Shown: positions 8,113-17,397 of the stretch, piece after piece | How positions within the stretch are numbered: the first letter of the stretch is position 1 | Layout of the letters: each line of letters begins with the position of its first letter | From: Oscillospiraceae bacterium | GTDB taxonomy: Bacteria > Bacillota > Clostridia > Oscillospirales > Oscillospiraceae | Length of the DNA: 64,000 nt | Assembly: GCA_009781515.1 (NCBI GenBank) | Contig: WQXY01000007.1 | Coordinates: forward strand, 1-64,000 | Direction of reading: 5' to 3' | Position numbers and translations under genes: made by a program | Notes under the pieces: generated by a model | Seen by the model: the letters and a program-made list of their open reading frames with translations, nothing else | Told to the model about the DNA's origin: nothing | Database searches by the model: none

Positions 8113-10401
8113 TCAGCGCTTTGCGTATTCAAACTCGTCCATGATTTCTTTCGGAATAGTTTTGCCCGATGATTGAAGCTTTTTAATAATGAGGTTAAGG
8201 CGCTGAGCGCGCTTTTGGCGCTTTGCTCCAAAGCGTGTGAGTGCCTCGTTATATCGCATGTTCTTTGAAAGCTGCTCGCGGATTTGGGCGTTAAACGGAC
8301 AAAATGTCATAAGAATACCAAGTGCGATACTGTTCAGGCGTGCCATGCCCTTAGACTCGTTTATAATCCACATGACATAGTTTTGAACAAAAACAGTTTT
8401 GTAATTGTTTCGTGCGGCACCGAGTTCATTTCTTATTTCAGTCATGGTCTGCATGGCAATGCTTCGGTTATTCATGTAAAACTGCAGATAGTCGCAGAAG
8501 TAACTGGTAAGTGACGGGTCTGTAAGGTCGTTCCAACGTGAGCCTTGTACACGTCTGCACATTTCCCACCGGAAATCACCGATAAGGCGTATAACAATCG
8601 GCTTTAGGTCGCCCTCGAGGAAAATAGGCATAAATATACGTGCGGGTGTAGTACGGAGCCTGCCTTCAATTTCCTGCCACATAGAGCCGCGAAGTCCGAC
8701 ATTGGGCATGAGAATAAAGTTTGGAATTATCTCAACACTTATAGTCTCGTCTGTTATTCCTGCTTTTTGGTCAGAAAAGCGTGTTTCGCGATAAAATGCC
8801 GAGAAGTCAATAGTCCGTACTTCTTCAATTATTTCTCTTATCTTGGCAGCCGTTATCAGTGTGGTTTCAGGGTCACGCAAGATGTTGTGACTTGAATAAA
8901 CAGGGCAAAAACGTGACGGATTTCCGAAAGTAACCCTGTTGACGACAGGAAATGCGTTTTCCATTTCGTACTTCAAATGCTCGTTTCTGTCGGCAAGAAG
9001 TCTCTTTTCTTCGTTGGCGTCAATTTGTTTTTGATTTTTTAAGTCGCGGCAATATGTCGTAAAGTCCATATCAAATTCGCTCAGACTCGGGTCACGCACA
9101 CCTTTATATATTGAAGTCAGCCATTCGCTCACCGTGAAAATGTTGTTCTCGGGGTCGCCTTTATATGTGTCTGCAATGGAATACAGGAAATTTGCGTTAT
9201 CGTAACCTGCAAGAGCGGGGTCAACGTATCCGAAGTTGAGGAACATCTTTATGATTGTCGGCGGCGCAGCATCTTCGAGTGTTTTGAGGAACACACTTCT
9301 GTAAATCACATAAAACTGCTTTGTGATATCCCTGCGTAAATCCGGCACAGGGTCATCACTGCTGTTTCTGTCCTCAAGCTCTGTGTAATCATGTATGTTT
9401 TTCGTAAACGCATTTGAAATCTCGTCATCAACGCCTGCGTACTTTAGTATTTCGTCGAGAGAGTTAAGCAAGTTTTGATTTACAGCCTGTTCTTTTGGCG
9501 GAGCATCAAGTGTCGGCTCGCCTGCACTTGCGTCACGCTTGTTCTCGAGCGAGTCCCAATATGCTTCAAGACGTTCCTGATAATAACCGGCATTAATTGC
9601 AGACATATCGGCGAGGTTGGAGAGTGCTTCGGTGAGTGGTGCCATGAGCGCTTCAATGGCAAAATCTGCCCCGTCAATTCTCATGGAGTCCGTATGAAGC
9701 TGACCAACAAGCGAGAACAAATCATACCCGCCGCTGTCGAGCAGCAGAGCAGAAACCGTCTTGAGATAGTCTTGATATTCCGCACAGCTTTTGCTGACCG
9801 CAGAAATGTCATCTATACATCTGTTTAGAAAACCTGCTTCAATTCCGGGGTGGTTGTGGAAAAATGCCTTATGTATATTTGTGGCAAGCTCGCTTATTTC
9901 TGTGTAAAAATCATGAACCCAATCGTCAACACTCTGCGTACCCGCAAACGCTTTTAGTTCTTCAAGCCCCGGAAGCTTCTTGGGGGTTGAAGCATATGTT
10001 TTGCACAGACGGCTATATTCAGAATAAAGGTCATTTACAAGCTCAAATGCGTTTTCCGCTTCATGCTTAAGGCGTGTTCTGTAGTATAACAGTTCGGTTA
10101 TCTGCCGTCCCAAAGAGCCGACCATAAGATATGCGATATCGGCGTTTTCGCTCATTAGAGCATTTAAGCCGTCAACCGTCTTGCAAGGATATTGATACAT
10201 CGAAACATCGGTAAGTGCTGTATATGTGTGAGTATATACACCCTGCTTTAAGTCGCAAAAGCCTAACACATCAGTTTTTCCAAGCAGCGACGTATGTCCG
10301 TGAGATAAACACTCAACCTCGCCTTCTGCAATAAGTGAAATATGCTCAAGCGGGTCGCCCTCGCGAAAAATTACCGAACCCTCTTTGAAACTTGTTGCCA
10401 T
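8113..10401 (-). CDS. Large protein with N-terminal cyclic-nucleotide-binding-like domain and ~600 aa of unassigned sequence
   Basis: FKEGSVIFREGDPLEHISLIAEGEVECLSHG..LLGKTDVLG cNMP fold; start moved to MATSF (10401) with AGGGG RBS. Confidence 0.7.
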   Translation of the reverse strand: MATSFKEGSVIFREGDPLEHISLIAEGEVECLSHGHTSLLGKTDVLGFCDLKQGVYTHTYTALTDVSMYQYPCKTVDGLNALMSENADIAYLMVGSLGRQITELLYYRTRLKHEAENAFELVNDLYSEYSRLCKTYASTPKKLPGLEELKAFAGTQSVDDWVHDFYTEISELATNIHKAFFHNHPGIEAGFLNRCIDDISAVSKSCAEYQDYLKTVSALLLDSGGYDLFSLVGQLHTDSMRIDGADFAIEALMAPLTEALSNLADMSAINAGYYQERLEAYWDSLENKRDASAGEPTLDAPPKEQAVNQNLLNSLDEILKYAGVDDEISNAFTKNIHDYTELEDRNSSDDPVPDLRRDITKQFYVIYRSVFLKTLEDAAPPTIIKMFLNFGYVDPALAGYDNANFLYSIADTYKGDPENNIFTVSEWLTSIYKGVRDPSLSEFDMDFTTYCRDLKNQKQIDANEEKRLLADRNEHLKYEMENAFPVVNRVTFGNPSRFCPVYSSHNILRDPETTLITAAKIREIIEEVRTIDFSAFYRETRFSDQKAGITDETISVEIIPNFILMPNVGLRGSMWQEIEGRLRTTPARIFMPIFLEGDLKPIVIRLIGDFRWEMCRRVQGSRWNDLTDPSLTSYFCDYLQFYMNNRSIAMQTMTEIRNELGAARNNYKTVFVQNYVMWIINESKGMARLNSIALGILMTFCPFNAQIREQLSKNMRYNEALTRFGAKRQKRAQRLNLIIKKLQSSGKTIPKEIMDEFEYAKR

Positions 10402-10499
10402 AATAATACCCCTAATTGTGTTTTTCACAGTATGATATCATCACACACAAAAAAACGCAAGTTGCTAAACTTACATTTTAATGATAAAATACACGTCAA

Positions 10500-10997
10500 A
10501 TGATGAATATCACAAAAGAAATCAACTACTATACCTACGAAACGGCATTTGGCAAAGTAACAGTTGCATCTGACGGCAAAAACATCATATATGTAAAATC
10601 AGAACGTAATTGTGAAATGTCAAAATTTAAGACGGCGACAAACAAACCCGACAAGCTGACAGACATGGCGGCAGGGCAGCTTGCCGAGTATTTTGCAGGA
10701 AAACGCAGGGTGTTTGAACTACCGCTCGACCCGCAGGGCACGAAATTTCAAAAGTCCGTATGGACGGCACTGCAAAAAATCCCATATGGCGAAACAAGAA
10801 GCTATAAGCAAATCGCGCAGGCGATAAAAAACCACAAAGCCTGCCGTGCGGTTGGAATGGCTAACAACAAAAACCCGATATGGATAATAATTCCCTGTCA
10901 CCGTGTCATAGGAGCAGACGGAAGCCTCACAGGCTACGGCGGCGGGTTAGAAATGAAAGAAAGGTTACTGAAACATGAAAGTAATACTAAAAACTGA
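10500..10997 (+). CDS. ogt: Methylated-DNA--[protein]-cysteine S-methyltransferase
   Basis: Active-site IPCHRVIGADGSLTGYGGGLEMKERLL. Confidence 0.93.
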   Translation: MMNITKEINYYTYETAFGKVTVASDGKNIIYVKSERNCEMSKFKTATNKPDKLTDMAAGQLAEYFAGKRRVFELPLDPQGTKFQKSVWTALQKIPYGETRSYKQIAQAIKNHKACRAVGMANNKNPIWIIIPCHRVIGADGSLTGYGGGLEMKERLLKHESNTKN

Positions 10998-11751
10998 GGG
11001 GCTTTGCAAGACGTTTAAGTTGTCGGCAAAGCAGCAAAAACTGCAAAACACAAAGAAGAAAACAATTACAGCCGTTGATAATCTGAACTTCGAAGCATAT
11101 GAAGGTGAAATCTACGGATTGCTTGGTCCGAACGGCGCAGGCAAAACAACCACGCTTCGTATACTTGCCACACTTATCAAGGCAGATAACGGCGACGCAC
11201 TTGTTGACGGTTCAAGTGTAAAAAATGAACCCGACACAGTACGCTCAAAGATAGGTTTTCTGACCAGTGAGTTGAAGTTGGAAGATTTTTTCACACCAAA
11301 CTATCTGTTTGACTTTTTTGCAAAAATCCACCATATCGACCCCGAGGTCAGCAAGAAGCGTAAAGAAGAATTGTTCAAAAAATTCGGCATTGACGAGTTT
11401 GCAGAAGTTAAGGTTGCAAACCTATCAACAGGTATGAAGCAAAAAACATCACTTGTCATATCAATAGTTCATGACCCGAACATAATCATCTTTGACGAGC
11501 CGACCAACGGGCTTGACGTACTCACCGCAAAGGTTGTCACCGACTTTCTTACCGAGCTTAAAGCACAGGGTAAAACAATTATTATTTCGACACATATCTT
11601 TAGCCTTGTCGAAAAACTGTGCGACAGAGCGGGCGTCATTATTAACGGAAAAATGGTCGTTTGCGACACGCTGAAAAACCTCACAGCGGAGAAACCCCTT
11701 GAAGATGTCTTCTTTGACCTCTACGCAGAAAGTGCAGGTGTGAAAGTTTGA
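10975..11751 (+). CDS. ABC transporter ATP-binding protein (NatA-like)
   Basis: Walker A GPNGAGKTT, signature LSTGMKQK, Walker B IIIFDEPTNGLD. Confidence 0.93.
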   Translation: MKVILKTEGLCKTFKLSAKQQKLQNTKKKTITAVDNLNFEAYEGEIYGLLGPNGAGKTTTLRILATLIKADNGDALVDGSSVKNEPDTVRSKIGFLTSELKLEDFFTPNYLFDFFAKIHHIDPEVSKKRKEELFKKFGIDEFAEVKVANLSTGMKQKTSLVISIVHDPNIIIFDEPTNGLDVLTAKVVTDFLTELKAQGKTIIISTHIFSLVEKLCDRAGVIINGKMVVCDTLKNLTAEKPLEDVFFDLYAESAGVKV

Positions 11752-11842
11752 AAGATAAACTTTCAAACCATATTAAATGTGCCTTTCCAATTCTGGTAGG
11801 CATATATGAAACCTCCCCGAATTAGAAAGGAATGTTATAAAC

Positions 11843-13036
11843 ATGAAAAATATCATAACAATAATGATGAAAGAATTCACACGCTTTTTTACCGATAAAA
11901 GAATGGTTATCATGACAATAATGCCTGCAGTGCTTATATATGTGGTCTATTCATTTATGGGCTCAACACTTGGAAGTGCCTTTGCGCCGGACGAAGACCA
12001 TAAGCCGTGGGCTTACGCGGTAAACGTGCCCGACACAGTTTCGCAAATGATATCAGACTCCGGAGTAAGCATACTTTCTATTAACGATGATGAAATCGCA
12101 GAAACAAAAGACAGGATAAATGCCAGAGAGGTTGACCTTTTAATGGTTTTTCCGGAAAATTTCGGTGAGCTTATACAAACGCAGCTTGACGGGCTTGCCG
12201 ACGGAAGCTCGCATACGCGCGCTGCGCCAAACGTCGAAATATATTTTAACTCTATGGAGCCGAACTCCCACCAGACATATTTCGTAGTTACGGCAATACT
12301 CGATGTATACAAAACATCTCTTGCGCCTATGTTTGACATAAACAGGGGTATAGAAGATGCCGACCTCGCATCATCGGAAGACTTTATGGCAACAATGATA
12401 GCAACAATGATGCCGATGCTCCTTATGATTTTTCTGTATTCGGGCTGTATGGGGCTTGCACTTGAGTCAATCACAGGTGAAAAAGAACGCGGCACACTCG
12501 CAACGCTGCTTGTTTCGCCACTCAAACGCAGCGAGCTTGCGGCAGGAAAAATACTCAGCCTTGTAGTGTTATCATTCTTATCAGGTTCAATCACGGCAGT
12601 TGCAACAATTTTATCACTGCCAAACCTTATGGGTACGGATGGCGACGTGTTAGATGTTGCAATCTACAGCATAACGGATTACATTCTGCTTGCATGTGTC
12701 ATACTGTCCGTATTGATGCTTATGGTGGCAATGCTCTCTATCATCTCCGCATTTGCAAAAACAGTCAAGGAAGCAGGGCAGGCAGCCACACCGCTGATGA
12801 TTGTTGTTATGCTCGTGGGAGTATCAGGAATGTTTGGCGGCGGAGCACAAACAGACCCGCTATACTACCTTATCCCGCTCTACGGCAGTGTGCAGAGCAT
12901 GAGTGGAATATTCGCGCTCGACTATTCGCCGCTCAATATCGCAATAGCCTGCGCAAGTACATTAGCTTATGCAGGACTTGGCGGATATGTACTTACAAAA
13001 ATGTTTAACAGTGAAAAGGTAATGTTCTCAAAATAG
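11843..13036 (+). CDS. ABC transporter permease (NatB/ABC-2 type)
   Basis: Multiple TM segments; ABC-2 SITGEKERGTLATLLVSPLKRSELAAGKI. Confidence 0.9.
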   Translation: MKNIITIMMKEFTRFFTDKRMVIMTIMPAVLIYVVYSFMGSTLGSAFAPDEDHKPWAYAVNVPDTVSQMISDSGVSILSINDDEIAETKDRINAREVDLLMVFPENFGELIQTQLDGLADGSSHTRAAPNVEIYFNSMEPNSHQTYFVVTAILDVYKTSLAPMFDINRGIEDADLASSEDFMATMIATMMPMLLMIFLYSGCMGLALESITGEKERGTLATLLVSPLKRSELAAGKILSLVVLSFLSGSITAVATILSLPNLMGTDGDVLDVAIYSITDYILLACVILSVLMLMVAMLSIISAFAKTVKEAGQAATPLMIVVMLVGVSGMFGGGAQTDPLYYLIPLYGSVQSMSGIFALDYSPLNIAIACASTLAYAGLGGYVLTKMFNSEKVMFSK

Positions 13037-13047
13037 AAGATTGAATA

Positions 13048-13890
13048 ATGGAAAATACTGAAAAAAAGACAAAAGAACCAAAAAGCGATAAGCGGGGACG
13101 ACGCCTGTTCGACAAAAGATATATACCATACATATGTCTTATTGCCGTAGGCGTATTCCTCGTGACCGCAGGGCTTCGTGATATAATTATGAACCGCATT
13201 GAAGCTGCCGCCGCCCGCGGCGAGTATACGCAATTGTATGATATATTTAGGGGACGCACGGGCAATCAAGGCTCAAATCAAAGCCCGCCACCTACTACAG
13301 CGGGGTCTGACAGCAGTGAGCAGCAGGGAGACGGCACGGAAGAAATATCAAAAGACGCCGAGGGTAATCTACCGTCGCTCGACGAGCTATATAAACTGAA
13401 CAACGATTTTATTGGCTGGTTTTCAATAGAAAACCTCATCGAATATCCGGTTGTCCGTGGCAGAAATAATTCAAAATATATAAACACGACCTTTTTGGGT
13501 GAGCGTAATGCTTCGGGTGCGATTTTTATGGACTACCGCCATACAGGCGGCTGGGATGAAATAGTGAGCATTATTTACGGGCATAACATGAAAGACGACT
13601 CCATGTTTGCGCAACTTGCCCGCTATCTTGATGAGACTTTTATGCAACAAAACCGCACCATTCTCGTCACAACAAGGGACGGCAGGCAGCTGACATATGA
13701 AATATTTGCAGTAAAACAAACAGATGCGTGGGACTCGGCATATACTATTGCAATATCAAATAGAGAAAGAGCAGCCGAGTTGCTCCCGAATGCTCCTCAA
13801 AATGCAAGTCACTTTATTTTGCTATCCACCTGCACCCGCAGCGCCAACCCTGATGAGAGGATTATTGTATTCGCCGCGTTGGTAGATTAG
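13048..13890 (+). CDS. Class B sortase
   Basis: N-terminal TM; IGWFSIENLIEYPVVRGRNNSKYINTTFLGERNASGAIFMDYR; catalytic YGHNM, LLSTC and R in NPDERIIV. Confidence 0.92.
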   Translation: MENTEKKTKEPKSDKRGRRLFDKRYIPYICLIAVGVFLVTAGLRDIIMNRIEAAAARGEYTQLYDIFRGRTGNQGSNQSPPPTTAGSDSSEQQGDGTEEISKDAEGNLPSLDELYKLNNDFIGWFSIENLIEYPVVRGRNNSKYINTTFLGERNASGAIFMDYRHTGGWDEIVSIIYGHNMKDDSMFAQLARYLDETFMQQNRTILVTTRDGRQLTYEIFAVKQTDAWDSAYTIAISNRERAAELLPNAPQNASHFILLSTCTRSANPDERIIVFAALVD

Positions 13891-13900
13891 CCGCACGAGA

Positions 13901-16132
13901 TTAGTGTATATGTATATACTTGTGGATAATTTCAAGCACCTTGTTAATATCCACAGGTTTTGCTATATGCTCATTCATTCCTGCCTCAAAGCATTGCTCC
14001 ATATCCTCGCGGAAAACATCGGCAGTTACCGCAATAATCGGAATGGTTGCCGCGTTTGGTATATCAAGTGCACGAATTGCCCTTGTTGCTTCCAAACCGT
14101 CCATTTCGGGCATTTGAACGTCCATTAGTATCATAGAGTACCGCTCGGGCGAATTGTTAAACATATTTACGGCTTCCGCTCCGTTATGAGCACAGTCGAT
14201 AGTAAGGCGTGTGTGTACAAGCTGCTCAAGGAATATTTCACGGTTTATATCATTGTCCTCGGCAAATAATATAGAGTAGCCCTCAAGGTCGCTGTCATAT
14301 TCAAAGGTCTCGTCTTGCGTGCTGGATAGTGAAGTGCTATCGCTGCGTTGCAGCTGCACGGTGAAATAGAAATCGGAACCTGTTCCAAATTCGGACTCCA
14401 CCCATACCTTGCCGCCCATAAGCTCGACCAAATTTCTGCAAATTGCAAGACCGAGGCCCGTGCCGCCGTATTTTCGTGCACTGTGTGCCTGCTCAAAAGA
14501 CTCAAACAGTCTTGACATCTTCTCGGGAGATATGCCGATACCTGTGTCGCTAACTTTAACCTGCAGCTTGCACAAACCGTCTACATCTTCAAGAAGCTTC
14601 ACTTCAAGGGTGATTGAACCGTAAGAGGTTGTGAACTTCATGGCATTTGACAGGAAATTGGTTATAATTTGTGCGAGACGTTGCTCATCGCCGATAAGTA
14701 TATTCGGTATGCTATCGTCATAATGAACACTGAACACATGGCTTTTTTCGCTCGCTTGAACATTAGCAATGTCAACAACACGCTGTATTAACAAATTAAA
14801 GTCAAATGCTGCATTATTCAGGTCAAACTTGCCTGCTTCTATTTTGGAAATATCCAAGACATCGTTAATAACTCCAAGCAGATGACTTGAAACTACGTTT
14901 ATTTTATTTAGCGCGTAGTCTTTCTTTTCGATAGTAGGTGCAGTTTCGCCGATTGCCGTCATGCCTATTATTGCGTTAAGTGGCGTACGCATTTCGTGAC
15001 TCATGCGCGAGAGGAACATACCCTTTGCGGCAGACGCTTGGTCAGCTTGCACTTTAAGTACGGAGAGTTCGATGTTTTTGCCCTCAATCTCGTTGAGTGT
15101 TTTGCGATAGGCGCTGACATCTTTCATCATAAAAATATATCCGGTGCAAACCCTGTTTTCGTAGACAGTTTTGTATGTAATAGTGTATGTGCGAAGCTCG
15201 CCGGATTTTGTTTCAATGGTGCACTCGCCCTCTGTGTCCTTGCCGGATTTTAGGTTTTCTATCAGTCCCGCAGGCTCAACTTCAGTGACAATATTTCCGA
15301 GATAGCTAAAGAAACTCTTGCCCTCGGGGTGCTTGGCTGTCAGCGGAAAATCACTGAATACCGTATGTGTGCTTAGGTTGACATCTAAGATTACGTGAGA
15401 CTCGTTAAAAATAACGATGACATCACTGATTGAGTCCATCGTACTGATAAATAAAGAGGGGTTTCGGATATTCAGAATATGGAAGCGGTAACAGACATAT
15501 ACAAACAGGAGCAAGGTGGCACAATAGCCTATGGGTGCGAGGTCGCTGCGAAACGGAAATACTTCAAAGGTATATGTCATACTAAGTGCATATGGTATCA
15601 TCAGTCCCACCGCGGCAAGAATAACAACAGGATTGCTTTTGGCGTTTTTAAGTACGTACCGCATTAACATAAAAAACATAAAGAGGATAATCGAATATAC
15701 TATAACGGCATGTACCCAAAATATCGGACCGGGCAGTGTTCGAGGATAGCTTGTGTCGGAAAAATACAACTGATGCACAGGGTCTGTTATCATCGCCATG
15801 ATATCGACAGCAGGAAGTATGACGAGAAGCACTTGGAACCAGAATTTCTTTATAAGCGGCGAGCCGACAAACTGTAGAATGAACCATGCAGTTAAAAAAG
15901 GCATTATACAAACCATTGTATAACGCAAACCATTAATAAACTCAAAGTGCTCGGGCTTTCCGAAATGATTGACGGCGGTGAGCAAAATCCAAACTACAAT
16001 GCCAACACCCAAAACAAAAAGGCTAAGTAAATTTCTGTTGCGTTTATCACCAAACCAAAACATGCCAAGGATATATGCGATTATATAGCATGTAATCAGT
16101 GATATAGCAAAGAAAAGAACATCGCCCGTCAC
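13901..16132 (-). CDS. Hybrid sensor histidine kinase (7TM N-terminus, PAS, HisKA, HATPase, REC)
   Basis: FLSRMSHEMRTPLNAIIGM H-box; GGTGLGLAI; REC MILMDVQMPEMDGLEA, KPVDI. Confidence 0.93.
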   Translation of the reverse strand: MTGDVLFFAISLITCYIIAYILGMFWFGDKRNRNLLSLFVLGVGIVVWILLTAVNHFGKPEHFEFINGLRYTMVCIMPFLTAWFILQFVGSPLIKKFWFQVLLVILPAVDIMAMITDPVHQLYFSDTSYPRTLPGPIFWVHAVIVYSIILFMFFMLMRYVLKNAKSNPVVILAAVGLMIPYALSMTYTFEVFPFRSDLAPIGYCATLLLFVYVCYRFHILNIRNPSLFISTMDSISDVIVIFNESHVILDVNLSTHTVFSDFPLTAKHPEGKSFFSYLGNIVTEVEPAGLIENLKSGKDTEGECTIETKSGELRTYTITYKTVYENRVCTGYIFMMKDVSAYRKTLNEIEGKNIELSVLKVQADQASAAKGMFLSRMSHEMRTPLNAIIGMTAIGETAPTIEKKDYALNKINVVSSHLLGVINDVLDISKIEAGKFDLNNAAFDFNLLIQRVVDIANVQASEKSHVFSVHYDDSIPNILIGDEQRLAQIITNFLSNAMKFTTSYGSITLEVKLLEDVDGLCKLQVKVSDTGIGISPEKMSRLFESFEQAHSARKYGGTGLGLAICRNLVELMGGKVWVESEFGTGSDFYFTVQLQRSDSTSLSSTQDETFEYDSDLEGYSILFAEDNDINREIFLEQLVHTRLTIDCAHNGAEAVNMFNNSPERYSMILMDVQMPEMDGLEATRAIRALDIPNAATIPIIAVTADVFREDMEQCFEAGMNEHIAKPVDINKVLEIIHKYIHIH

Positions 16133-16369
16133 TTTTGGCTCCCCCTAACGCTAAAGAATAAATATTTGATTTTTGTATTGCATATATAGGCAAGTGTACA
16201 ATATAATATAAGGAGTGTCAACACGGTGTCAAAAATGCTCAAAAATATGTAATAAATCACAAAAAATGATAAAATATGCAACAAAATTATATCAACATTT
16301 ACAATAAAATTGTAAATGACACGATAGTGAGGTATAATTGTTGGCAGAAAACAGGAGGGGATAAAAGAT

Positions 16370-17395
16370 ATGGCAAAAATATGTAGTAAATGTGCAGGTG
16401 AATTACCGGATAGTGCAAAAATATGCGGCATGTGCGGTGAGAAGTTACCTGAAAACGTCAGCATAGCACAGCAGCCGTTTGGAGCAGAGCCGCCGCCACC
16501 GCAGGCATACCCGCCGCCGTTTGCGGAGCAGCCACAACCACCGCAGCAGCAGTATGCGCCGTCGCCGTTTGCAGAACAACCACCGCAACAGCAATACGCA
16601 CAGCCGCAGCAACAGTACGTGCCGCCACCACCCCAGCCGTATCAACAACCCGGGCAGGCATACCCGCCGCCACCGCCTCAGCCGCAATATCCGCAACAAC
16701 AGCAATATGCACCGCAAGCGTACCCGCAGCAGCAGCCGTATGTGCAGCAGCCATACCCGCAGACGCAGCAGTACACACCGCAACCGCAGTATTATGCGCC
16801 AATTAGAACAAAAAAACCGAGCAGCCCCGGCAAGGTTATCGTGACGCTTCTTCTGATTGCTGTGATTTTAGGTGGAGCAGGTTTTGCTGTATATTATTTC
16901 TTCTTTAACACCAACACCCCGGAGGGAGTGGCAACAATTTGGATTGAAGCTGCGTTAAAGGGCGACATAGAAAAATGCATAAACCATATGGCTCTTGGCG
17001 ATGAAATACTCGAAATGACAATACGAGAAGGACTGGCTTCATCAAAACATGATGCACTAAAGCAAATAGAAGACAGCATGTTTGGCGATATAGGCAGCAC
17101 ATTAATCAGCGTAGGTATGAGCTTATTGGATATTAAAGTTGGCGTTTCCACAAACTCAGAGCTTTCGGCTATAAGGCATGAGGGTGTGCTGAGCGAATTG
17201 AGAGCCTTAGGGAACGCCGGAGACACCATAATGAGAAATGCAACAATGGCATTATGTGATGATATTACGAATATTCATCAAATCGGAATTGGTGTGTCTA
17301 TCTTTGGGTTTGACCTCCCCGTCGACCAGCTTCTGACACTTTATGTCGCTAAGGTAAACGGAAAATGGCTTGTACTGCCGATTGGTTTTTATTAA
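16370..17395 (+). CDS. Zinc-ribbon / PQ-rich / TM protein, fourth family member
   Basis: MAKICSKCAGELPDSAKICGMCGEKLP; ~110 aa PQ/Y-rich tract; TM VIVTLLLIAVILGGAGFAVYYFFF. Confidence 0.82.
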   Translation: MAKICSKCAGELPDSAKICGMCGEKLPENVSIAQQPFGAEPPPPQAYPPPFAEQPQPPQQQYAPSPFAEQPPQQQYAQPQQQYVPPPPQPYQQPGQAYPPPPPQPQYPQQQQYAPQAYPQQQPYVQQPYPQTQQYTPQPQYYAPIRTKKPSSPGKVIVTLLLIAVILGGAGFAVYYFFFNTNTPEGVATIWIEAALKGDIEKCINHMALGDEILEMTIREGLASSKHDALKQIEDSMFGDIGSTLISVGMSLLDIKVGVSTNSELSAIRHEGVLSELRALGNAGDTIMRNATMALCDDITNIHQIGIGVSIFGFDLPVDQLLTLYVAKVNGKWLVLPIGFY

Positions 17396-17397
17396 AC

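Noticed and set aside
16445-16844. Leu/Arg-, Ala- and His-rich ORFs overlapping the PQ-rich tract
   Set aside because: Alternative-frame translations of CCG/CAG-rich DNA; no RBS and the zinc-ribbon frame explains the region
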